In this document: in pieces, positions 55,526-64,000 of the stretch
Layout of the letters: the number at the start of each line of letters is the position of its first letter
How positions within the stretch are numbered: the stretch's first letter is position 1
NCBI GenBank assembly: GCA_005784505.1
Contig: VCAZ01000048.1
Location: 1,263,761-1,327,760, forward strand
DNA: 64,000 nt
Reading direction: 5' to 3'
From: Bagarius yarrelli
Lineage: Eukaryota > Chordata > Actinopteri > Siluriformes > Sisoridae
The notes under the pieces: model-generated
The model's input: the letters and a program-made list of their open reading frames with translations, nothing else
What the model was told of the DNA's origin: nothing
Database searches by the model: none
Translations under genes and position numbers: made by a program

Positions 55526-58358
55526 AAGTTAAGTATCAAGCAGCCGTTACAGCAATATTCTGCATCTGCAAAAATATGCTATTTTCTCCACTAAAAAAGA
55601 AACAGAAAATAAACAAATACTTCTTTTTAATTTATTTTTATTCAATAGAATAAACAACACAATATCTTTAGGACTAAGCAATACACACAAAAGATGCTGT
55701 GGCTTTCGGTTCCAGGATTTTCCTTTCATTTAATCAGATTTAACAAAACTAGTAACTCGCTTAATAGGTAATATCTAATAGAGTAGTCTTAGCATTCAAT
55801 ACTTCATACTCATAATTATTTTTTATTAATACTTAGTAAATTAGTACTAGTAACATTATTGCTCTAAAGCACTCTTATTCACAAAACATCTGCTGACCTA
55901 CAGGTTGCAAAGATTCACACTAACTGCCAAAAAACACCAAGAAGCTAATAATTATTTGTCATCTCCGCTAGACAGGGAATGCAAAGGTAGCATTAAAATT
56001 ACAGTCATCTCTAAATTTCTTATTAAAGCAATAAAAATGTCATAATGGATATATTTCTGTGATAAAAACTTGATGAAAGCATTACAGTTTTTTTTTACTT
56101 TGCTGCAGATTTAATAATTTTCTTCAATTTCTGCTACAAAAGTGAAAGAAAATGGTGTGACCTTGGTTCACACTAGTGTAATAACAATATTACTGTCTCT
56201 TTACCCGGTGTTATTGTGATAACAGCAGTCTTATAAGTTTATTGTGTTGCACAATGTAACAGATAATGCCTATAAATTCTTGGTTAAATTATGTGGCAGT
56301 CTTTGCAATTTATTAAGTGGCATAAATAAGTTGTTCATGGTTGCTGTAATATAACTGTGCTTCTCTGCAATCAAGTGAGGACTTTTTTCTATTTTACTTT
56401 TCACACAATTGTTGTGGCAACATTTAACTTATGACATTTTGGTTTACATTTGTACATAGTGCCAACACCCGGCCAGGGTTGGCATGCAATCCACATTTAT
56501 ATTTTAATTGATAGCATTTGTTGGATGTCTGCCACCCAGATAAATATTTTAGTGTCTTTAAAAACACATCCTCATGCTAGTACAAATAGGCCAGGGTCAA
56601 AATAAAAATAGATCAAACTAAAGCCTAGTTAGAAAAGTATTAACAATTTGGACTGGAATGCAATGAAAACAGTCTAAATTTGATGAATTGCATGTTTCTG
56701 AGGTAGGTCTTCGGTCTTTCTTAAACACAACCAGAGACTTCAGATTCATTCCTCCACTTGAATGTTTGTATAGAGAACACACTTAAAGCATGTATTACTC
56801 GAATTTTCTAACCATAAGATACTTAATAAAAATAAGTCCATGGCCACAGGTACAGGAATATTTTTTATAAATGTTTAAAAAAAAATCTCATCCACACAAG
56901 CACGATTTTATAAAATCAATCAATCAATCAGAAGCTGGATTGAACCTAGCATTTCTAAAAATATTCATCCTGGCAGGAGTTTTAAAAAATGTTTAGTTTC
57001 ATTGACCCCATACTCTGTTTGTGTCAAATGGCATAGGAAAAAATGATGCTTTAAAGATGCTTTAAATGTAAAATGCAGTTTGATTGTTAAGCAGGATAAG
57101 CAGGATTTTCTAGTTTATGTGTATTATGGAATAAGACTTAGGGAATAGGGTACGATTTGAAATCATTGTTCATTAACAAACAAATAAATAAACAAAAAAA
57201 ACGGCACCTTTAATTGTATAAAAAAAAAGAGGTTAAAAAAATGTATGATCTATAAATCAATATTTTCTTTAAATTGCTGCTGGTAAATTATAGTTAGATT
57301 TAAGGGTAGATTAGATTTACATATAGGTGTGTGTATGTGTGTGTCCTTCTATTAGCAATGCCTGAGTACATTTCCACAAAGCGTTAATTAAACAAGCATA
57401 AAAATACACACATTGTAAACATTTTTACAGGGTTTTAAATGACTGTCAGAAACACAACAGAGGCCTGTTTATATGTCCCCTTTTTCAGGCGAAGGACTTT
57501 TTTTATTTTTGAATTGGACAAGCGTTCTTTTTTCTAACCCTATGTCGGCTATCTGAACTTGCTTGCGGAAGGAGAGTTATGTTCGCTATGTCTGTTCTTT
57601 AGGTGAGGATGCCATACATAACATTCCTAATCACACTGGTGTTCCACAGTTACTGAGTGCTGGCTTGCAGCCAATTCCCATTTCATTCAGACAGCCACCT
57701 AATACCCTCTCACCTTTCTAGTATTTCATCAATGCTACGTGATTAGTGTTGACCTCTGTCTCTATGTCATTCAAGATATTTTCAGTCAATGCTGATCAAC
57801 AGGCTCATATGTTCAGCCTAAACTTACATCATGTCAAAATGAGAAAGAAAACCAATTTCTTCTAATCAAATGTTTTTCCTGTACTGGCTCCTAAAAGCCT
57901 TCCCGACCTCATGGGGAGTTTTAAATTCTAATCAGAAAGTGCACCAAAGACTCAATAGAATAGAAAAAGCAATCCCTTAACTTTGTTTTTTATGTTTTGA
58001 TGTATTTTATGTTGGTGTAGCTATTGCCATGAAGATCTAAGATTGCAGTCATACACAGCATGTGGTTTGCCTTTCCTCAATAAAAAGCTTAATGACCCTT
58101 GACCTGAATTGGCATTGTGAGTATAACGTTTTAAATTAGCACATGCAAATGTTACATAAGAAGAAAGACTGCAGTATGGGAGAGTGTACTATTACTGACT
58201 GATTAGTATAAACTCTGTTAGATCTAAATCAGATGATTTAACTGGCATCGCAGCAACTAATGATTTTTATCTTAAGTGTAAAACACGATGGCTAAACATA
58301 CACCCTAAACCTTTGTCCTGGTAAATACGAAAACTAATTTTTATTAAATAATATTTAC

Positions 58359-58710
58359 TCATGGCTGAGGAGCTCGGTCACCTAGGAAGACCTCGGAGTA
58401 GAGCTGCTGCTCCTCCACATCGAGAGGAACCAGTTGAGGTGGCTTGCGCATCTGTTTCAGATGCCTCCGAGATGCCTCACGGAGGTGTTCTGGACAGGTC
58501 CCACCGGGAGGAGACCGCGGGGAAGACCCAGGACACGTTGGAGAGACTATGTCTCCCAACTGGCCTGGGAATGCCTTGGTGTCCCCCTGAAAGAGCTGGA
58601 GGAGGTGTCTGGGAAGAGGAAAGTCTGGGCGTCTCTCCTTAGACTGCTTTCACTACGACCTGGCTCTGGATAAGCGGTGGAAAACAGATGGGTGGATAGA
58701 TGGATGGAAT
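58359..58710 (+). mobile_element. Non-LTR retrotransposon (LINE) 3' end with ORF2 C-terminus
   Basis: The frame 58434-58673 reads TGPTGRRPRGRPRTRWRDYV, then LAWECLGVPLKELEEV, and ends RPGSG-stop. This is the RPRGRPRTRWRDYV signature at the end of fish LINE reverse-transcriptase ORFs. It finishes with GGATAAGCGG and GGATGGATAGATGGATGG repeats. It is 5'-truncated and therefore inactive. Confidence 0.85.
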
Positions 58711-59174
58711 ATTTACTCATGCTCCAATTACTGTTCACTTATTAGGTCAGGGCATTGGCCAATTCATTTTACGAAAGACAAATTTTCTAAATTGAATTTA
58801 TTTTAAAGAATACACAAAAAAACTGTTCTGAAAACCAGTCTGTGCTTAAATGTCACTAGTTAAGCACTAGTTCACTAGTTTACATATTTTTATAGTAATT
58901 TCCATATTCAAATGTTTGTAAATGTTTTAATGAAACAGTTTGAAAGGTAAAAGACGAACAGCTGTGTAGTCTTGAGATCATTCCAGTTTTCAACCAACAT
59001 GAAAGAGTATTTGACAGTATTTGACTTGGTTATTTGTTTAGTGCTTTAGGCTAGCTGTAATGCCATGAATCATCCTTAACTGGATATAATTTATTTAGAA
59101 GGTGACTGGAAAAATTAGCTGAAGGGCATACATTAAGAACACTAACACAGCAGTTTAACTCTTATGCTATAAAA

Positions 59175-59610
59175 TGCTTCATATGGACAGAAGTATTGGG
59201 ACACCTAACCAGCATTTGTGTGTTTAATACATCCGATGTTCCAGATTCAGGCTCACACTTACTCCTTTATTCCACACACGTCTTTAAATGATTTTGGAGC
59301 ATATCCTTCACATTTATTTATTTATTCAATGTTACATTTAATAAACACAATTGTCATAATACTGAGATATTAAACTCTGGGGTGCTGTCTGTGCTTTAGT
59401 TTGTCCGAAAGGTGGTGTTTAGTGGAGTTGAGGTCAGGGCTTTGTGTAGAACAGCAGTTTTTCACACTCCAACCTTGGCAAACCATGTGCTTGTAGAGGT
59501 GGTTTTGTGTACAGGAACATTGTCATGCTGGGACAGGATTTGGGTCTCTTAGTTCCAATGTAGGAACAATGTTATGCCATAAAATACAAAGACATTCCAG
59601 ACAACTCTGT
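59175..59610. mobile_element. MITE-like DNA transposon remnant
   Basis: Starts ATGGACAGAAGTATTGGGAC then ACCTAACCAGC. Inside are GGAGTTGAGGTCAGGGCTTT, AACCATGTGCTTGTAGAGGT and GGAACATTGTCATGCTGGGA, which follow the order of a very common fish repeat. The right end is not clear. Confidence 0.65.
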
Positions 59611-60659
59611 TCTTTCAAATTTGTAACCTAACCTAAAGTTAACCTAAAGTCATTGCGTTTGGTGTTAGGTAAACTTAGGTATACGTTTATGAATGAAATG
59701 CTGTTTATCATGAGTCATTTCGAGTTTGGCATTTGATTCGGTCTCTATGTGATTAGTGATCCAAAATTATTAATATTTTTTTTGCAAATATTACAGCTCG
59801 CTTTTAAAAATAATCACTTAAAGCCCCACTTACTTTAATACCAATTCTATTATTGTGAGACACAGCAGGAAAGGCCCAGCTTGAAATTCGCCCAGGAAAT
59901 GCATGCACTAAGCTGTATGCATATACTTAATGGTCTACCTAATAACGCATGGCATTAGATAGAAACACAACTTACAAATCTTTGAGGAAATAGATGCATG
60001 TTAAGACAGATCTTGTTTATATAAATAGGCTATTGCTTGATTAACAACAGGAAATTTGCTCACAGATGGTACATGGAGAAAAACTGGGCTAGGAAAAAAT
60101 GCACATGAGACTTTTAGTCTGTGTATGTGTAAGAAAAACGAGCATGTATAGTTGCTGCCTTTACAACCTTGCTTTGGTCTCTGAGTTGATCCCGAACTTA
60201 CTTTTTAGATTAGCTGAATTACTTTTTTGCACTTGTGTTTTATCCAGGCTGTATTCTAACAATGAGCCTTAGATCCACCAAAACCAACTGACCCGCCTAA
60301 AGCAGTTTCTCTAGATGAATGAAGGTGGATGTTCTTGGACTTCCTTATTTACTGCCAGTACTTATTACTTAGTAAGCTGGAATTTTTATGTATACAATGT
60401 GATCATGCGTCTTTGTTGCTGGTTAGGCCAAATTTATTACAGAAGATAAAATGAAATGAATTTTAGCCAGAATAGATATAAGTTGCCAGCTATAAAATGA
60501 TGAATAGCTTTAATAGGTCATTTAAAATAAAATAGCATGCTTGACACCATATTTTTTGGTAACAGAAGTTCCACAGTCGCTTTTAATTAATAAGAGGGCT
60601 TTTTTAATTTTAAATTCTATCCAGGCTTAAGGTAAAAACTGCCTTGAACTTTGGTCTTC

Positions 60660-60830
60660 ACTTCTCCTCGAGATGAGATCAATTGTAATCACTTTGCACT
60701 ATCTGAAAGACTGATTAGTTATGCATAAAGAGGTGGTTTGATTGGCCCTGATTCAAATGTGTTGCTAATTAAAAATCAATCTGAGATCCATTTACTCACA
60801 CAGACATATGCCAAGGTTGTATTTTTGGCA
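60660..60830. promoter_or_regulatory. Candidate conserved non-coding element
   Basis: Unique block with GAGATCAATTGTAATCACTT, GACTGATTAGTTATGCATAA, GGTTTGATTGGCCCTGATTC and GCTAATTAAAAATCAATCTG. It is dense in GATT/TAAT homeodomain and PBX-like cores and free of repeats. Confidence 0.33.
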
Positions 60831-62739
60831 GCAATGTTAAAATGAGTCTGGAGCAGAATTTGGATAACAGATAACTCAGATAACAGTGATTTTCACATAA
60901 GTTTAGCTTTTTTAACTGAAATGATGTCTAAAGCTGCTGAACATGTAGTCTGACTTAAATGATCCACTTATCCTGAGCTGGAGAGCAATGAAATGAATGT
61001 GGCTGTTCATTGTATGCGAGGGGCTCCATAGATAACTATTAAAGGTGTATTTGTTGCCTGGATGTGCGGGCGGTGGCGGGAGAACAGGAGCAGGAAGGCA
61101 TTAGTCTGCTTTAGCCTGAGTGCTGCTGGATCTTAAGGTGATAAATGTTTGGGAACTCTCAGTATCACCTGGGGACTAGCAGCACACGGCCAACACTGTG
61201 GAACTTATTAAACACTCAGGCATATTTCACACTAGCCCTGGAAAAATTCAGCCAATTACAGAGGTGATAGTGGAATCAGAGTGTAGCAGTTCAACATGCA
61301 TGCACATTATGGGAGAACTTCTGCTGTACTTCATTCACCACATTTAAAAAGCCAGGGGGGGGGGGGTTAGAGCATGCAGGCGTTTTTAAGGTGGTATATG
61401 CATGAGAATATCCTTCTGTGCAGATTTTGTGAAAGGGCTTTAGTGCTTTGTCTTGCATGTTACACACAGGAAAATATATGTTTCTCTGTGGATGTAAATG
61501 TGAGGTCATAGCCACATGTTCTGCCATGTTCTGTATCTAATGACGTGTAGTCTTTTTACATCACCAAGTATTATAGCTCATGACTGATCAGTGGCTAATG
61601 TAGCGTTGCCTGCTGTCCTGCAGGAATGGGTAGACAGTATAAACACAATTTGATGCTAAAGAAGTTGCACATTTGCAAATCGTAATTTTGTTCTTACTTC
61701 AAATATGGAAAGCATTTTATTTCATACAGCACTGTGGGTCATTTTATTTACTCAACTGATTAAAGAACATATTTAAAGATACAATATGTTTTTAATTTTA
61801 TAAGAAAGCTGTATTGTGGCCACTTTCTTAGTCCATAGCGGTAATGATAATATGAATATTCCAATAATAGAGTGAAATATTAAAACAAATCTCTGTCTTT
61901 ATAATGATATACGATATGTATTTTCAAAAAGACTAGTATAAGTAGCAAACTTATTTTAATAAAGAGACTCTGTTCTAGAAAAAAGGGAGTTGTTATAAAG
62001 CAGGGATAAGAGAAAAAACACGAACACAGGTCAGTTAAAAAGGAAAATTCCAAACAATCGAGAAACTGTTAAAAAATAGCTCGTCGTAGTGTCCCCCAAA
62101 CGTACACACCTCAACATTTATAATAACACCAACCGAGATTTTCATACAACCAGTTTGTAAGCACTATATTACTAGTCCCTTTAGTAATGTGGTGATATGT
62201 ACAATGCTTCATTAAAGATTTGTAAGTGAAAGGACTGAATGTGAATTTCAAAGTGTGTGCTTTTCGATAAGACACTGGTGAGGAATAGAGACAAAGGAAA
62301 TAAGAAAGAGAGCGAGATCAGTGAGGCTGATGACATGTCTCAAGGAGAGCCCAATGACAGAGCTGTCAATGAATTCCCTATTTGAGTGTATTTTTAGACC
62401 TGCCATCACAGCCCTCATGCATATTTCAGTATATCTTTTGTATATTAGGAGCAGAGCATGTTCCACAGACAGGAATGGGTACTAGCACAACATGACTGTA
62501 AGAAATATGGACTTGAGTTCTTTATCTGACAGAGACTCTTAGCAGCACTGCAGATATGTCCACTTTGACTTTCAATAGCTAGTAGAAGGAGTCCATTGAT
62601 TACATTAGGAGACAACTACTATCATAGGCTAGTTTTAAAGACTGTGGTTATTTTATTGAATTATTACACAATAATATATATAATATGTAGGCCCAGCTCT
62701 CTTTTCTCTCTCAGTTTAAACTGTATAGAATGTGCTGGA

Positions 62740-63030
62740 CTTTGTTGACTAAGCGGTTGAACTGTGGCGGCATCATGACCAGTAAGAGAATGGCGAGATG
62801 AATGCTGATGGGAGTCACTAGTGCATTAGACTGCAGATATATCACCAGTCAGCCGTACGTTATCTCGTATAATGCTTCAATTTTCACCGTCTGATTAAAT
62901 CAAAGTTTATGAAGCTGTCATTGCCTTGCCCATGATGGTGCCATAATTTAACAGTAATGCCCGCGTTTGGTGACATCAGCTAGGATGAGAACTGTGTTCA
63001 GGAGCAGATGATGCTGAGTTGAAATCAGCT
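62740..63030. promoter_or_regulatory. Candidate conserved non-coding element
   Basis: Unique block of balanced composition. It contains a TCF/LEF-type ATCAAAG (62899-62905), next to GTCTGATTAAA and a TALE-type CTGTCA (62915-62920). ATGCTTCAATTTTCACCG and GGTGCCATAATTTAACAG add AT-rich cores. No reading frame; reads like a developmental enhancer. Confidence 0.37.
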
Positions 63031-64000
63031 TCTTCCCTGTCACTGAAGTGGGTTTTGAAATGGGGACTAGACAAAACCTAGTCTGAAATAACAGGACAGA
63101 GTGAATGAATTTCCAGTGCTAACCCGCTGCCCTGAAATTCGTCTTGTATTTCAACTTAAGGAGATGAGAAGTGGAGCTCGGGGGAATTTTAACAAAACCA
63201 GACAACTTTTTTCATGAACTCTAAGCTGTTGTAATGCTATTGGAATTTGGAAAGTATCCAAAGTAGAGTATTTTTGTGTTAAGTATATATTCTTGCATTT
63301 GTAAACAATTTTATATATACCAGCCCTTTTATTATTATTGTTATTGTTGTTAGTGTTATTATTTTATTATTATTATATGCAATATATAAAGCTATTACTT
63401 TCAATCCTTTTCTCTAAAGACTAACTTTAAGATCTAGTAATGTCTGTTGGACCTATAAGTATATGTTTTAATCCTGTGTGTGTATATGTACAAATTGGCT
63501 TCTGTGCGGTTTGCTGTTTTTACAATCTCTGTACTGTATATTGACATGTTGGAACTGGTTCCTCTCACTAGCGCCAGTTTTTCTTTTTCTTTTTTTGCCC
63601 TCTTTTCACTAATTCTCTTTCTCCTTCTCTCTCTCTGTCTTTTTTTGCACCTTCTCTTGCTTTCACCCACTTGAACGATCAATACCCAGTTCTGCATCAC
63701 CATAGCAACACTGATGTCAGGCATGGTTGAGTCCTGGCTGCTACCACAAATTATTTCCTTTAAGCAAAGTGTAGCATAATTGCGTACGGTGCGGCTTTCT
63801 CCTGGAAACCTTCATTATATTCGTTTACTGTTTTTCTTTTTTGTCTTTTTTTCAAGCATGGTAAAAGAAAGCTGATCCCTCTGTACTGAATACCATGGCA
63901 TTGGGGCATTGGCGCCAAGCATGGCCAAGCACAGATGTGTGTTTGGTTGCACATGTAGAATAAACACATAGGATGGGGTTTAAGTGTGCAATTCCCTGCA

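Larger units (their letters stand above)
53531..58340. other. Gene-free region with an inverted SINE pair
   Basis: No supported gene. The only clear elements are SINEs at 55079 (+) and 55344 (-) with a TA repeat between them. The remainder is unique AT-rich DNA. Confidence 0.65.
58711..64000. other. Gene-free region at the right end
   Basis: Apart from a MITE-like stretch (59175-59610), a G-tract (61357-61367) and two enhancer-like blocks (60660, 62740), nothing is recognised. A pyrimidine-rich stretch lies at 63580-63660. No exon with both splice sites and a protein-like frame was found. Confidence 0.6.

Noticed and set aside
1..64000. CRISPR array, operon, phage or other prokaryotic system
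   Set aside because: Introns, SINEs and vertebrate gene content show eukaryotic DNA. The direct repeats found are microsatellites or dispersed transposons, not spaced arrays.

Overview
The window looks like vertebrate, specifically teleost fish, nuclear DNA. It is AT-rich, with intron-split genes, many CA/GT and TA microsatellites, a decayed Tc1-like transposon, LINE fragments, and about a dozen copies of tRNA-derived SINEs of the kind common in fish. The species cannot be fixed from sequence alone; an otophysan (catfish-like) genome is my guess.

Three protein genes can be read exon by exon, and every splice phase closes. (1) agps, alkylglycerone-phosphate synthase (peroxisomal ether-lipid synthesis), lies on the minus strand. 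Its first seven coding exons (236 residues) run from 10547 down to 1231, and the rest lies beyond the left edge. (2) nfe2l2 (Nrf2), on the plus strand, is complete in five coding exons from 15092 to 25633 (586 residues). It encodes the CNC-bZIP master regulator of oxidative and electrophile stress genes. (3) hnrnpa3, on the minus strand, is complete in ten coding exons from 32678 to 29648 (343 residues), with an extra intron in its 3' UTR. It encodes a two-RRM, glycine-rich nuclear RNA-binding protein. agps and nfe2l2 are head to head about 4.5 kb apart; nfe2l2 and hnrnpa3 converge. The order agps - nfe2l2 - hnrnpa3 matches human 2q31 (AGPS - NFE2L2 - HNRNPA3).

From about 33 kb to the right end I find no convincing protein gene. 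In mammals the interval beyond HNRNPA3 is the gene desert leading to MTX2 and the HOXD cluster (the telomeric HoxD regulatory domain), so this stretch is probably the proximal edge of the fish counterpart. It holds transposon relics, an isolated CpG-rich block near 44.4-45.0 kb, an orphan promoter-like block near 34.5-34.8 kb, and several unique, repeat-free blocks (51.5, 52.7, 53.4, 60.7 and 62.8 kb) that read like conserved non-coding enhancers.

The most interesting signal is a set of CTCF-core motifs. Minus-strand sites lie at 34988 (exact consensus), 35254 and 37521, followed by a plus-strand exact match at 41482. Plus-oriented near-matches lie at 5204 and 14318 on the far side of nfe2l2. 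Minus-then-plus is the divergent arrangement seen at topological domain borders, and it sits where the three-gene block meets the desert. Other points of note are a shortened Neh5 activation motif at the exon 4/5 junction of nfe2l2, loss of several Neh2 lysines, and a weak splice donor in hnrnpa3 whose retention would truncate the protein.
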